A stretch of DNA of 64,000 nt from Candidatus Rifleibacteriota bacterium (GCA_015233155.1 JADFYG010000029.1:1-64000), one strand, 5' to 3'. Numbered from the stretch's first letter, positions 35,955 through 45,834 are shown. Notes: generated by a model from the sequence alone, not told the origin. Translations and numbers: made by a program.

Positions 35955-37691
35955 TCAGAAAATTGCGGAAGTTTCAAAAAATGGAGTGTTGTTTTTGTCG
36001 AACTGACCAATTGGCCCCAGAGAATCAGTCGACTTGCCATTTACATGTAAGCCGAGCGTTAACTTGAGCGAGTCGCGTCGCCGCATCTGAACATTTGGCG
36101 TCAGCATAAATTCACCTGTGGTAAAATTTTGTACCCCATTTAATTCCAGGAATATCGTCTCATTACGGAATCCCTTCTTCACGCTTATGGAACCGGACAT
36201 TTCCGCCGAATTCAATTGCATCGGCGTTTTATGCTCGAAGTTCCTGATATACGAAATAAAGGTTTGCACATTCAAATACAAGCCGTTCCGATATGTCCTG
36301 TCGTTGCCAAGAAGCAGATTATACACATCGCTGTAAAATTTGGGACCAATGCGCCCATTTTCATAAGATGAAAAAGTTCTGTCCGTTGAACAAGCCAGCT
36401 CAAAACGCATCAGGAAATCTTTACCAAGAGTAACATTGCCATCGATAGCAAATGTCTGATCAGTGGGGTAGCTCAATTTATAAAATCCTTCTTTATATTG
36501 CTCCACCACAGGCAGACGCTCTTTAAACCAGAAATAATGATAGCGCAATTCATATTTTTTGAATGTTGAATTGAATGCGACATGGTATTGCGCATTGATA
36601 CTCTGATCATCTTCCTGAGTCAGCTTAGCTCCTCTGAGAACATTATATCCAAGATTTTGTTGAAATGACGTCGCCCACCTGCTATTGATATCCGGAAGTT
36701 CACTCGCTTGAAAAACAGGAAGATAGTGGAAATCCCAACTCATTCTCTTGTTTATATAATACGTAGTCTTGAAAGCCGGAACTTCTTTCTTATCTCGATT
36801 ATAATCATTTGCAAGTCCGCTTTGATATCGTCTGGAATTAACTTTATCTACAAAAGAGACCTTATCGCCGCTGCCAAGCGTCTCGGTCAAAAGACCAAAC
36901 TTGAAATCGAACGACCTCGCCCTGAATTTGTAATACGTCTCACCGAGGTATGTATTCCAGTTTTTGTTGTTTTCCTCCTGATAATATAATCCATGAACAC
37001 TCGCGAGGAATTTCTGTCCCGTAGCACCTTCTTTTTCGAAATTGATGCGCAGTTGATCATACGAAGAAAACTTGTTGTATTTCCAGTTGTGTGATCCGCT
37101 TATGGCCGGTCTTTTAATCGCCCTACTATTTTCGTCTCCGCTGTTCTTCTTTTCGGAAAAAGCGGCGTCACCATCCCATTCTACGCTATTTTCAAGTCTG
37201 TTACCCTGTCCGCATCCTAATTTAACAATGGCGGTATTGACGAATGAATCCTGTCTGGGCATTACCTTCACAGGATCGGTGCAATGCGCGTAGCCTGGAA
37301 GCGGTAAATTTACAGGATTTCCGCGAGGTTCAACCTGTGCGGATGTTGAAACCGCGACCCTGGCATTCGTCGTCAGTTCAGGACCCGCAATAGGATCAGG
37401 CTTATAAGCGGGCAGCGGAAGAATTACAGGCTTGCCACGAGGTTCAATTCGTCTTGATTTGGGAATTTGATACATTGTGCGGCTCGTCTGGTCACAGAGG
37501 GTAAGCGGATCAAATTTTCCCTGAGCGGAATTACTGCCATCCTTTTCATCCGGCCCCTTCCAAACCGTCCAATCGCCATCATTAAGACAATCTTCCGCAT
37601 GTGCAACGACAGGCTTGGTCATGTAAGCACTTATCATATAAAGGAGCGAAACAACAAAACAAAGAACAATGGATTGCCGGTTCTTAAACAT
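35955..37691 (-). CDS. Outer-membrane beta-barrel porin-like protein
   Basis: 578 residues. Signal peptide near the N-terminus (QSIVLCFVVSLLYMISAY). A Pro-rich section with a repeated unit follows (EPRGKPVILPLPAY and EPRGNPVNLPLPGY), then from about residue 190 alternating strands typical of a barrel. It ends GQFDKNNTPFFETSAIF, a terminal aromatic as needed for BAM insertion. The C-terminal GQFDKNN motif resembles DUF1302-like porins. The gene precedes the ten-haem cytochrome gene, so the two may form a transmembrane electron conduit. AT-richer than its neighbours. Confidence 0.78.
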   Translation of the reverse strand: MFKNRQSIVLCFVVSLLYMISAYMTKPVVAHAEDCLNDGDWTVWKGPDEKDGSNSAQGKFDPLTLCDQTSRTMYQIPKSRRIEPRGKPVILPLPAYKPDPIAGPELTTNARVAVSTSAQVEPRGNPVNLPLPGYAHCTDPVKVMPRQDSFVNTAIVKLGCGQGNRLENSVEWDGDAAFSEKKNSGDENSRAIKRPAISGSHNWKYNKFSSYDQLRINFEKEGATGQKFLASVHGLYYQEENNKNWNTYLGETYYKFRARSFDFKFGLLTETLGSGDKVSFVDKVNSRRYQSGLANDYNRDKKEVPAFKTTYYINKRMSWDFHYLPVFQASELPDINSRWATSFQQNLGYNVLRGAKLTQEDDQSINAQYHVAFNSTFKKYELRYHYFWFKERLPVVEQYKEGFYKLSYPTDQTFAIDGNVTLGKDFLMRFELACSTDRTFSSYENGRIGPKFYSDVYNLLLGNDRTYRNGLYLNVQTFISYIRNFEHKTPMQLNSAEMSGSISVKKGFRNETIFLELNGVQNFTTGEFMLTPNVQMRRRDSLKLTLGLHVNGKSTDSLGPIGQFDKNNTPFFETSAIF

Positions 37692-37734
37692 AATCGACCA
37701 TTATATACAAAGGTGTATTGAATTTTGTTTTATC

Positions 37735-37759
37735 GGGCGGGTTTGAAACCCGCCCCTAC
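37735..37759. repeat. Palindromic repeat family 2, copy 1
   Basis: GGGCGGGTTT-G-AAACCCGCCC followed by CTAC. The same palindrome recurs at 42166 and 47899. The surrounding 37692-38064 intergenic stretch (about 370 bases) holds nothing else I can support. Confidence 0.8.
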
Positions 37760-38064
37760 GATAATTATGACCGAATACATAAACAAATTTCATTGCGCCT
37801 CTGTCTAAACATCAAACGCCGACGGTCATGTCTTCACGTTCAGGCTTGTGAATACAATGTCCGCCGGTGATGTCTCTTTATCAGGCCAACTTTTGATTTT
37901 GAGCTTCATTTGACTGCACTATGCAAATTTTCATCTGTCGCATTCATTCATCGGCATTCAGGCCAAAAATAGATTGCGGAAGTGTGCAAAAACAAAATGA
38001 ATTTGCTCAGTGATAACCGGGAAGATGAAATTGAGCGAGGCGGTTCTGGCTTCAGTTACGTTGA

Positions 38065-38988
38065 TCAGCGCCAGTAAACCCCGGCCACAATGATCATATT
38101 ATAGGCCAGAAAAAAGAAGGTCACGACGGTCCTATAGACCTCGGCTTCGAAACGATTCGGACGGTACATATAAAACAAGCCTGATATCGTGACTATAAAT
38201 GTCAGCATAATGTTTCCCCACAGCACGCCCATTGGAATGACTCCGAAGCGCGACGCACATGCCCAAAAACAGAACCCAACACCCACAAGTAAATTCGCGG
38301 TTATGAGAGCAATCGCCCCACCTGGATTCAGGCGCAGAGAATATGTTTCGATACCCTCACGCTCTTCCTCACGACCGTTTGTTTTGCGACTTAACTCGAA
38401 AACCGTGAAAATAAACCAGTTGGAAAAAGCAAACATGCCAAATCCATCGGGAAGACTTATCAGATATTTCCCACTGATTAAAGAACCAATTACTCCTCCC
38501 ATGATGCTTGCCGAAAAAGTCTGGCTGATTGCGTATAATTCGAGGTTGGATCGTAACCAGTCGCCGATAAAAAACTCCATTCGCATGAGCAGAGTAAAAC
38601 TCAAAAGTAATACATAAGCTATCAGGACATGCCAGCCAAGATTCGCAGCCAGGGCGACCTCAATTATGATAGTGATGAGTGTAGCCTTCCACAACTCATC
38701 AAGAGATATCAAGCCACGGGCAAGCGGCCGCGTGGGGTAAAACTTTCGATCGTATTGATAATCCCTCGCCTCATCGAACAGGCGCATATGCAAAAAAACC
38801 AGCCACATAAGTGCCAAACCAGAGAGACTGCGAATCGAAGTGAACGTTCGAACCCCTTCGACAGGCTCCAGGGCGATGATCGCATTAGCCGTAAAAAAAG
38901 CTATAATCGCAAGCGTCGTGCCGAACAGCTCGAAACGCTCCTGAAGAAAAATCCACCACCGTCGAAACAGGCTCATATCATGATTCAC
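38065..38988 (-). CDS. UbiA-family prenyltransferase
   Basis: 307 residues with about nine transmembrane helices. The Asp-rich prenyl-diphosphate motif is RLFDEARDYQYDRKFYPTRP. A second polar patch lies in KTNGREEEREGIETYS. UbiA enzymes attach isoprenyl chains to aromatic or polar acceptors such as quinone heads, haem or glycerol lipids. The acceptor is unknown. Same strand and about 340 bases downstream of the HMGR-like fusion gene, so an isoprenoid link is plausible. Confidence 0.82.
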   Translation of the reverse strand: MNHDMSLFRRWWIFLQERFELFGTTLAIIAFFTANAIIALEPVEGVRTFTSIRSLSGLALMWLVFLHMRLFDEARDYQYDRKFYPTRPLARGLISLDELWKATLITIIIEVALAANLGWHVLIAYVLLLSFTLLMRMEFFIGDWLRSNLELYAISQTFSASIMGGVIGSLISGKYLISLPDGFGMFAFSNWFIFTVFELSRKTNGREEEREGIETYSLRLNPGGAIALITANLLVGVGFCFWACASRFGVIPMGVLWGNIMLTFIVTISGLFYMYRPNRFEAEVYRTVVTFFFLAYNMIIVAGVYWR

Positions 38989-39120
38989 ACAAATATGAAG
39001 GCAGCATCATCGAATCGAGATCATATGGTAATTTCATCCTTAGCCTTCTATTGAAAGCCAATAAATAAACATCGCATTGTATAAATAAAGCTATCGCCGG
39101 TCAAGATCAGCTTTTATAAT

Positions 39121-39268
39121 CAGACAAACGCATAATAAGTTCCGTGGTAGGAAACGGCCGCTGAGCGCGTCGTGTCCGGTCATAGTCATGGTTTCGTCCT
39201 CGCGGGCAGTTCGTTGTGTCGCGAGCCTCGTTAGATGCCATTCCTAAGTTTTTTATGCGTTTGCCCTG
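39121..39268. mobile_element. MITE-like element, copy C (degraded)
   Basis: Left end CAGACAAACGCATAATAAGT (39121-39140), right end TTTTTATGCGTTTGCCCTG (39250-39268), matching the terminal repeats of copy B, with a decayed GC-rich core. The flanks CTTTTATAAT and CTCTATAAT look like an eroded 9-10-bp target duplication. Confidence 0.65.
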
Positions 39269-39324
39269 CTCTATAATCGACCTGGAATATGAATAATTAA
39301 CACAAGACATATCAATAACCGCTT

Positions 39325-42096
39325 TTAGTTTGGTTTTACCCGACGCCCGTAACGGGCGTGGGCATTTGCCAGTTCATCAGAAGCAATTGCCCCGATCAAT
39401 GATAACTCGCCCGCGAGAACAGCCGCTGCCGCAATCTCGGCAAGCTTCTTCGACTTCCCTTCGCCCACGCAGCCCAGAATCTGCAAACAGGCTTGCTGCG
39501 TGGGAAGTCGCGTGCCGCCGCCCACGGTTCCAAGCATGATACCAGGCAACGTGACACTAGCCGCCAGATTCGCACCACGAACTTCGAGACGCGTTATTCC
39601 AGAAGCCGACTCGACGACACAGGCCGGATCCTGACCAGTCGCTATAAACAACGCGGTCATGGCATCTGCAAAATGCGTCTGAGCACCAAAACCATGTGCG
39701 TATAGCGAGCCCTGCGTCGCAACATCCATGAAACGCGCAAGGCGATCCGGTGACGCATGCAGATATTCTTCTACAAGCGTACCTGGAATAGTCACTTCAG
39801 CAACTGTCTTCTTTCCGCGATTTCGCATGAAATTCATGCCGGAGCACGATTTGTCGCCAGACATACTACAATCCATGAACTGATCCCGGATCCGTCCTTT
39901 GTATTGCTGTTTAACGAACTCCATCAAAGCCTGCGTCGCAATAGTGCAGATATTTTGTCCGGAAGCATCTCCGGTCGTGTAATGCAGCAGCAAACCAAGC
40001 GATGTCCCCATGGGCATCGTCTCTATTGTTACAAGTTTTCCGTGGCGTGTAGTCGCTTCCGCCGCTGTTTTTAACGCTGCATGCGACTCTTTCACCCAGA
40101 CCATAAAAGCCATGAGATCATCAAGCGCATCGAACATAAACACTGGCACACGGGTTATCCCATCCGCAAAAACTCTTACCTGCGCACCGCCGGCAGCGCT
40201 GATCAGTTTTGATCCGCGTGAAATAGATGCAACCAATGCTCCTTCAGTTGTCGCAAGGGGAACATAGAAATCACCCGTTGCAAATTCTCCATTCACCTTG
40301 AGGGGACCGGCGATACCTATGGGTATCTGTGCATAACCGATGAACCCTTCCACGGTACCAGCCAGATGAGTTCCATCCGGCGCCGGCAAAAACGTGGTGA
40401 GAGCGGCTCCGCTGCACTTGCGTAACAGGCCAAGGCGCGCTTCGATCGCCATACGCGATAAATCGGATTCAGGAGGCAAAAAGGGCTCTGTCAGATCAGA
40501 AGGCTTCGCCTTCAAAATCGGTTTTGCATCGGGAACCGATGCAATCTTGTCAGCGACAATTGCAGCTAGTGCCGCAACTGTCGGCATCAGACCAGGCGTA
40601 TCAGGATTCGCCCGATTTTTCACGTTCATGAAGAGTGGAATCGGAAACAGTGAAACGCGGAAAACACTTTCCAGACGTGCCGTCAGAGCAAGTATGCCAA
40701 GTGAGTCAAATTGCGGAAAATCAGACAAAATCATGTCTGGCTTGATTTCGACAACTGAACAATGAATAAAAGACGCCAGAATCGACCTGCATCGATCCAT
40801 TACGAGGATAACGTCTTCCGGTTTCGCTTTTACTATCGGTTTCGGCGGAACAATGGAAGAAACCCCGGGTGAAATCGTTGTCGCGTCGGGAGTTTCCCGC
40901 CCCTCGACCACCACAAGTGGTCGCATGCGCCCCTTGATGAAGAGATTCCCATCCGGAGAAATGTAGCCGAGATCACCTGTTCGAAGCAGTTTGCCTGACA
41001 TCATGCGACGCGTCTCTTCAATATCCTGGTAAACTCCGGTCATCAAAAACGCGCCACCGACAAGAATTTCGCCAACACCGTCGGAGTTGGGAGAATCTAT
41101 CTTGATTTCTACACCCGGCATAGGCTTTCCAACTGACTCCGCTGGTTCACCGTTAAAACCGGTTATGCAACCTGCAGCTTCAGTCAGGCCATATCCGTAT
41201 ACGACATCGAATCCGCGCTGGCGCAGTTCGCGAATGATTTCCGGGGAACAGGGGGCGCCACACATAATAATATGCAAACCATGCCCATTCATCTCAGTCT
41301 GAATGACTATGGATAAAAGCGACTTCGCAAAAAGCGGCGATATATTGAGATACTTCACACCGAATTCGCTGGCCAGTTGCATTACTTCGACCGGATTCAA
41401 TGTTGAACAAAGCACGATGCGCGCCCCGACGGCCAGAGGAACTAAAGCAGCCCGGGAAAAACCAGATACATGAGTAAACGGAAGCAGTGTCAGCATGATA
41501 TCGTCAGGGCAGACGCCCGAAATCTTTCTGCCCACTTTTATGGACTCGCACAGCGCCTTGTGGGAAAGCATTATGCTTTTAGACTCGCCAGTGGTAACAG
41601 ATTTGTAGAATATTGCGGCGGTGTCTTCCTTCAAGACAACGGGAGGCTGTTTGAAGCGCCCAGTGTAGGGGTCTTTCTCTTCGAGCACATCAAGGCCGTT
41701 TTCGAATAATGCCACCAGACCTTTGGTCCCGGCAAACAGCTTTTTGCAACGTTCGACCTGTGACGGTGACGCAGAAATCGCTTTCGGATGAGCAGACTTG
41801 ATTATGGCTTGTAAATGCGCATCAGACACTGATCCGTCGATCGGCATCGCAATAGCGCCGAAGCTCGCAACGGCAAAGAACGAAATCAACCATCCGGGAT
41901 GGTTTTCCCCGATCAGGAGAACGCGATCTCCCTTATCGAAACCCATAGTCCAAAGAATCTGACGTCCGTTAAGTATGGCTTTTTTCATGTCGCCAAACGT
42001 TACATCGTTCCATGCTCCGTCAGGACCGGCAAATGTCATTGCCACTTTGTCCTCGGAAAACGGGATCGTGTCAAAATTCAGGGTTTGAGAAAACAT
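39325..42096 (-). CDS. AMP-ligase / acyl carrier / HMG-CoA reductase fusion protein
   Basis: 923 residues. (1) About 1-400: acyl-AMP ligase fold with a degraded A3 loop (FYKSVTTGESKS), YGYGLTEAAG and LLRTGDLGYISPDG; the C-terminal lobe with the catalytic Lys seems missing. (2) About 430-500: carrier domain with Ser ~465 in FPQFDSLGILAL, where phosphopantetheine would attach. (3) About 549-923: HMG-CoA-reductase-like domain with Glu ~618 (ATTEGALVAS), Asp ~710 (TGDASGQN), Lys ~749 (SGDKSCSG) and His ~913. The catalytic tetrad is kept, but ENxIG reads EGFIG. The domain may reduce a carrier-bound thioester rather than HMG-CoA. Mevalonate synthesis remains possible. Confidence 0.82.
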   Translation of the reverse strand: MFSQTLNFDTIPFSEDKVAMTFAGPDGAWNDVTFGDMKKAILNGRQILWTMGFDKGDRVLLIGENHPGWLISFFAVASFGAIAMPIDGSVSDAHLQAIIKSAHPKAISASPSQVERCKKLFAGTKGLVALFENGLDVLEEKDPYTGRFKQPPVVLKEDTAAIFYKSVTTGESKSIMLSHKALCESIKVGRKISGVCPDDIMLTLLPFTHVSGFSRAALVPLAVGARIVLCSTLNPVEVMQLASEFGVKYLNISPLFAKSLLSIVIQTEMNGHGLHIIMCGAPCSPEIIRELRQRGFDVVYGYGLTEAAGCITGFNGEPAESVGKPMPGVEIKIDSPNSDGVGEILVGGAFLMTGVYQDIEETRRMMSGKLLRTGDLGYISPDGNLFIKGRMRPLVVVEGRETPDATTISPGVSSIVPPKPIVKAKPEDVILVMDRCRSILASFIHCSVVEIKPDMILSDFPQFDSLGILALTARLESVFRVSLFPIPLFMNVKNRANPDTPGLMPTVAALAAIVADKIASVPDAKPILKAKPSDLTEPFLPPESDLSRMAIEARLGLLRKCSGAALTTFLPAPDGTHLAGTVEGFIGYAQIPIGIAGPLKVNGEFATGDFYVPLATTEGALVASISRGSKLISAAGGAQVRVFADGITRVPVFMFDALDDLMAFMVWVKESHAALKTAAEATTRHGKLVTIETMPMGTSLGLLLHYTTGDASGQNICTIATQALMEFVKQQYKGRIRDQFMDCSMSGDKSCSGMNFMRNRGKKTVAEVTIPGTLVEEYLHASPDRLARFMDVATQGSLYAHGFGAQTHFADAMTALFIATGQDPACVVESASGITRLEVRGANLAASVTLPGIMLGTVGGGTRLPTQQACLQILGCVGEGKSKKLAEIAAAAVLAGELSLIGAIASDELANAHARYGRRVKPN

Positions 42097-42165
42097 ATGC
42101 GTTCCTTCTTACAAATAATTCCCATATATATTGGGGGACTTGCAATATTCACGAAACATCACGCA

Positions 42166-42191
42166 GGGGTGGGTTTGAAACCCGCCCCTAC
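42166..42191. repeat. Palindromic repeat family 2, copy 2
   Basis: GGGTGGGTTTGAAACCCGCC with the CCCCTAC extension on the right, between the fusion gene start and the 42340 gene. Confidence 0.75.
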
Positions 42192-42339
42192 AAATGAACG
42201 ATGCATATTCACTCTGATTGACACATAATTTTGCAAGTTGCTCTATTGATTGAGAATAAAAAAGCTCGAACTCTTTCGTCGTAAATAAGGATTTAGGATT
42301 ATAACAAGCAAAAAATAAACGCCTGATCTGTAAAAACAG

Positions 42340-43542
42340 TCAAAATTCAAGTCCTGCACGAAGGTCAACATCTTTCTGCATTGAACTGTCGCCCATACCA
42401 GTAATAAAACCAGCACTTATTTCGTAATATCCCCAATCAACCTTGCGATTGAGCCGCCCTTCAAGATTCTGTATGCTTTCTCTGCCCTCATCTATGCGTG
42501 TATTCGAAACTCCGAGGATGACTCTGGTATGATCGCTGACCTTATGTTCCGCCTCTCCCCCGATCGTATAGGCTGTCGACGCCACTCCGCGTTCCAGTCT
42601 ATAGGACAAAACCACTCCATCAAGCCCAAGATCAGGCTTTTCGTAGGTCAGGGACCCCTCATAATATATCCGATTGTAAGTGCTCGCTTCGGAAGGGCGA
42701 AACACCTTTCCAGCCTCACCTTCAATGTAACATCTCCCGGCATCGTAAGCAACCAGCGCACGGCCAACGCCGCCGGCTTTGCCGTCCCGTACCTCAACGC
42801 GATAATCACCCAGCAAATCAACCTTCGAAGGATTAGTGTACTGAGCGCTTATACGCCAGGTATCAGTGGCGCCTTCGTTGCGATGCTCTCCCAGTATGCG
42901 CATTGAATCCATGTGATAACCAAGCTGAACCAGCGAATGCGGATCTTTGTAATCCTGAGCGCCGCCAATATTCAGAAATGTCTGCTCATTGAACACATAG
43001 CGAAGTGATCCCTCAAAAACGCGCGGACGATCGCTTTTCCAGGTTTCATCAACTCGTGAAAACTCGCCGAGAACGAGATTTGTTGAAAGGCGATTTCCCC
43101 AGCGATAGTTCCAGGAGCCCCCATCTATTGGGCGATATCGGTCAATGCCGTCCCACATCCGACCCACCTTGAATTCCATTGGCGCAGTAAGATTGTGACC
43201 ACTGAATGATGCCTGCCAAAGCTGGTTTGCTACACTTTTTGTGCCTGTAAATGGTGCAAAGTCGACATGCCGATAATCGAGTTCATTTGTAAGAAACGGC
43301 GTCGAATGAACATACAAAATACTCTGTGTTGATCGCTCACGGTATGGCGCGAAATTTGTGGTGGAACTCTTCTCTTCGCGCTCGATTTCGGAAACCGCTT
43401 TGAGTTGTGCAGCCGCCGGATGAACGCCCGTCACAACAATAAACAAGCTGAAAAGCAGAAAAATACGCACAATTGCCGGGAAACATCTGTTTCCCGACCA
43501 AATGTAAACAGGCGCCGGTTGTCGTTTACCTCGCGTGTGCAA
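42340..43542 (-). CDS. Outer-membrane beta-barrel protein
   Basis: 400 residues. The signal peptide is set back (FPAIVRIFLLFSLFIVVTGV ... AAA|Q, about residues 21-46). Amphipathic strands follow throughout the body and the protein ends DVDLRAGLEF, a terminal Phe as in OMPs. No named family recognised; an outer-membrane channel or structural barrel is inferred. Its stop lies 240 bases from the fusion gene start and it is on the same strand, so co-transcription is possible. Confidence 0.7.
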   Translation of the reverse strand: MHTRGKRQPAPVYIWSGNRCFPAIVRIFLLFSLFIVVTGVHPAAAQLKAVSEIEREEKSSTTNFAPYRERSTQSILYVHSTPFLTNELDYRHVDFAPFTGTKSVANQLWQASFSGHNLTAPMEFKVGRMWDGIDRYRPIDGGSWNYRWGNRLSTNLVLGEFSRVDETWKSDRPRVFEGSLRYVFNEQTFLNIGGAQDYKDPHSLVQLGYHMDSMRILGEHRNEGATDTWRISAQYTNPSKVDLLGDYRVEVRDGKAGGVGRALVAYDAGRCYIEGEAGKVFRPSEASTYNRIYYEGSLTYEKPDLGLDGVVLSYRLERGVASTAYTIGGEAEHKVSDHTRVILGVSNTRIDEGRESIQNLEGRLNRKVDWGYYEISAGFITGMGDSSMQKDVDLRAGLEF

Positions 43543-43614
43543 TCACCGTTATATCCAGAGCTCTCTCGCCGGCATGAACAAACCGGACGGGGTGTTTTGA
43601 AAAATGGGCCAATA

Positions 43615-44994
43615 TCAGCTATCGAACGATTCCCCGTATGATCTGAGTTCTTTCTGAGTGGGAATGACTAAAACAGCGTCTCCGGAATCATGCACAGGCT
43701 GCTGCATCGATTGCTCTCCCGCGAAACTCACCTCTTCAGCAGTGGCTTCTGATAAAACCGTACGAGTCGCCAGAACGCGCATGACGACATTGGAAAGATC
43801 AGTCATGCCAGAGACGGTACTCGCTGAAAGACGGCAAGCCAGATACTCGCGGCTGAGTCCGTGCCACATTCCGGCTTCACATTTTTCCCATAGAACCTCG
43901 AGTTCGTGACCCACGAATGATGCCGCAAAATTCTTTTCAAGCCGGCGCCAAACTGCATCTGCCGCGCGTGCGCGTGCCTGCTTGACGGAACCGGATATCT
44001 GATCGGCGAAGTTAGCCGCAGGTGTTCCCGGACGCACCGAATAGCGAAAAATGTGCAGCCGGGAAAATGCCATTGCCTCGACAAATGCAAGACCGGCACT
44101 AAATTGCTCGTCAGTTTCGCCTGGAAAGCCCACTATCAGGTCAGTGGTCAACCCCGCATCCGGAAGTCGCTCTCTGATGCGTCTTATTAACGAAGTGAAC
44201 GCTGCCGTGCGATATGGGCGGTTCATAGCTGCCAGAACCGCATCATGCCCCGCCTGAAGCGGAATGTGAAGATGCGGGCAGGCTTTCGAAGATGTGGACA
44301 TCCAGTCGATAAGATCATCGCTTACTTCAAGCGGTTCAATTGAGCTCAAACGCAATCTGTCAATGCCGTCGATCTTTTCCAATTCGCGTAACAGGGTGAC
44401 AAGATCATGCGCATAGTGGCCGATATGAATGCCAGTAACCACAAGTTCGCGATACCCGGCAGCCGCAAGAGCTCTTCCCTCAGCGACAGCCTCTTCGAGC
44501 GATTTTGAAGTTTCGGTTCCACGCAAATACGGCACGATGCAGTATGTGCAAAACTGGCTGCAACCGTCCTGAATCTTGAGAAAAGCCCGAGTACGCCCAC
44601 CGGACAAGGAACTCCTGCACGCATGCCGCGGAGAGGGCGAGAGTAAAACCCCGCATGATTCCAGACACCGCCTGATTTCATCATCATCCGCACCCACCGG
44701 AAGAACGGCATGAGCGTCAATCGGGTCGGATTCACCAGAAATATCGTGGCGCTTAGCCTCACAACCGGTGACGATTACAACCGCCTGCGGCCAACGACGC
44801 ATTGCCGTGCGAGCGGCCTGCCGCACCTTTTGAGACGCTCGCCCGGTGACTGCACACCCGTTAAGAAGAAAGACGTCCGGAACTCCGCCATCCTCCACTG
44901 GTATAAGACCCAGGTCCATGAGTCGTTCTTCGAGGCGTTTTCCGTCATATTGACTGACCTTGCACCCAAACGAATGCAGTAAAAACTTGTTCAC
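43615..44994 (-). CDS. mtaB: tRNA (t6A37) methylthiotransferase
   Basis: About 459 residues, radical SAM. Order of parts: N-terminal cluster domain (FLLHSFGCKVSQYD, NGCAVTGRASQKVR, GCEAKR), radical SAM cluster CSQFCTYCIVP, HIPLQAGHD, and a C-terminal TRAM-like segment. MtaB adds methylthio to t6A37 of ANN-reading tRNAs; the RimO or MiaB branch is less likely. GTG 44994 overlaps the rsmE stop (GTGA), so the frame extending to 45105 is not used. Confidence 0.9.
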   Translation of the reverse strand: MNKFLLHSFGCKVSQYDGKRLEERLMDLGLIPVEDGGVPDVFLLNGCAVTGRASQKVRQAARTAMRRWPQAVVIVTGCEAKRHDISGESDPIDAHAVLPVGADDDEIRRCLESCGVLLSPSPRHACRSSLSGGRTRAFLKIQDGCSQFCTYCIVPYLRGTETSKSLEEAVAEGRALAAAGYRELVVTGIHIGHYAHDLVTLLRELEKIDGIDRLRLSSIEPLEVSDDLIDWMSTSSKACPHLHIPLQAGHDAVLAAMNRPYRTAAFTSLIRRIRERLPDAGLTTDLIVGFPGETDEQFSAGLAFVEAMAFSRLHIFRYSVRPGTPAANFADQISGSVKQARARAADAVWRRLEKNFAASFVGHELEVLWEKCEAGMWHGLSREYLACRLSASTVSGMTDLSNVVMRVLATRTVLSEATAEEVSFAGEQSMQQPVHDSGDAVLVIPTQKELRSYGESFDS

Positions 44995-45785
44995 TTCGCG
45001 TCGGTCTGGGGCACACTGGTTTGCGGCAATAATAAAGCAGCAAGAGTGCATATCGGCGCGGTATCGGCCTTGAAAAGACGTTTTCCAAGCCAGACGGGTT
45101 TCCACCCTCTGTTTTCGAACTGCGCAACTTCGGAATCATCGAATCCACCTTCAGGACCCGACGCAACCCATAATTTTTTACCAGGTCCCGATATCCGGGC
45201 TAACAGCCCCCCGCCCGGTATTTCATGCAGCAACAAGGCGATCGTGTCTCCGTCGGGTGCGGACATATCACGCATCCCTACCGGATCAGCGACTATCGGC
45301 AGACAACAGCCTCCACACTGGAGCATTGCAGCAAGAGCAATCTTGCGCCATCGGTCAAGCTTTCCTTCGTTCGGAGCACGCATAACGCACCTGGCGGTAA
45401 TTAACGGAACAATCCGAGTAACGCCGAGTTCGACAGCCTTTTCTATCAGCCATTCATAGCGGTCGCCCTTTGTGAGAGCCGCAAAAAGAGTCGTCGTGAC
45501 AGTCGGCTCGCGTCCGGGTTCGATCATAGTAGAAAGTCGGTATCGGCCGTCCGTCTCTAATTTCGCAGTCCCCTCGCGTCCGATCCCGTTGGTTATCGTG
45601 AAAATATCCCCGGGACGCAGCCGAAGTACACGCTCAAGATAATGTCGATTGTCGACAGAAAGAGCGCCTTCTGTTTCCGGGGCGGGTTCATAGATACGCC
45701 CATGCGAAACAGTTACGACCTCTCCCCCACCGGGAGACTGCATTCGATCAATCACACTGCGGAATCCTGCAATAAATAAAGACAC
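44991..45785 (-). CDS. rsmE: 16S rRNA (uracil1498-N3)-methyltransferase
   Basis: 264 residues. Family features are the N-terminal PUA-like domain (NRHYLERVLRLRPGDIFTIT), the knot region EKAVELGVTRIVPL, and the SAM-binding end VASGPEGGFDDSEV ... LFKADTAP. Methylates U1498 in the 30S decoding site. The start may be a later ATG (residue 15). It lies in a run with rsfS and mtaB, all translation-related. Confidence 0.92.
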   Translation of the reverse strand: MSLFIAGFRSVIDRMQSPGGGEVVTVSHGRIYEPAPETEGALSVDNRHYLERVLRLRPGDIFTITNGIGREGTAKLETDGRYRLSTMIEPGREPTVTTTLFAALTKGDRYEWLIEKAVELGVTRIVPLITARCVMRAPNEGKLDRWRKIALAAMLQCGGCCLPIVADPVGMRDMSAPDGDTIALLLHEIPGGGLLARISGPGKKLWVASGPEGGFDDSEVAQFENRGWKPVWLGKRLFKADTAPICTLAALLLPQTSVPQTDAK

Positions 45786-45834
45786 ATCGAATTTTTCAGA
45801 ATTACCAAATTCAACATGCGTCTCAATGAAGCAT

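Noticed and set aside
43615..45105. Longer start for mtaB at 45105
   Set aside because: It would overlap rsmE by over 100 bases; GTG 44994 begins right at the conserved N-terminus and overlaps the rsmE stop.
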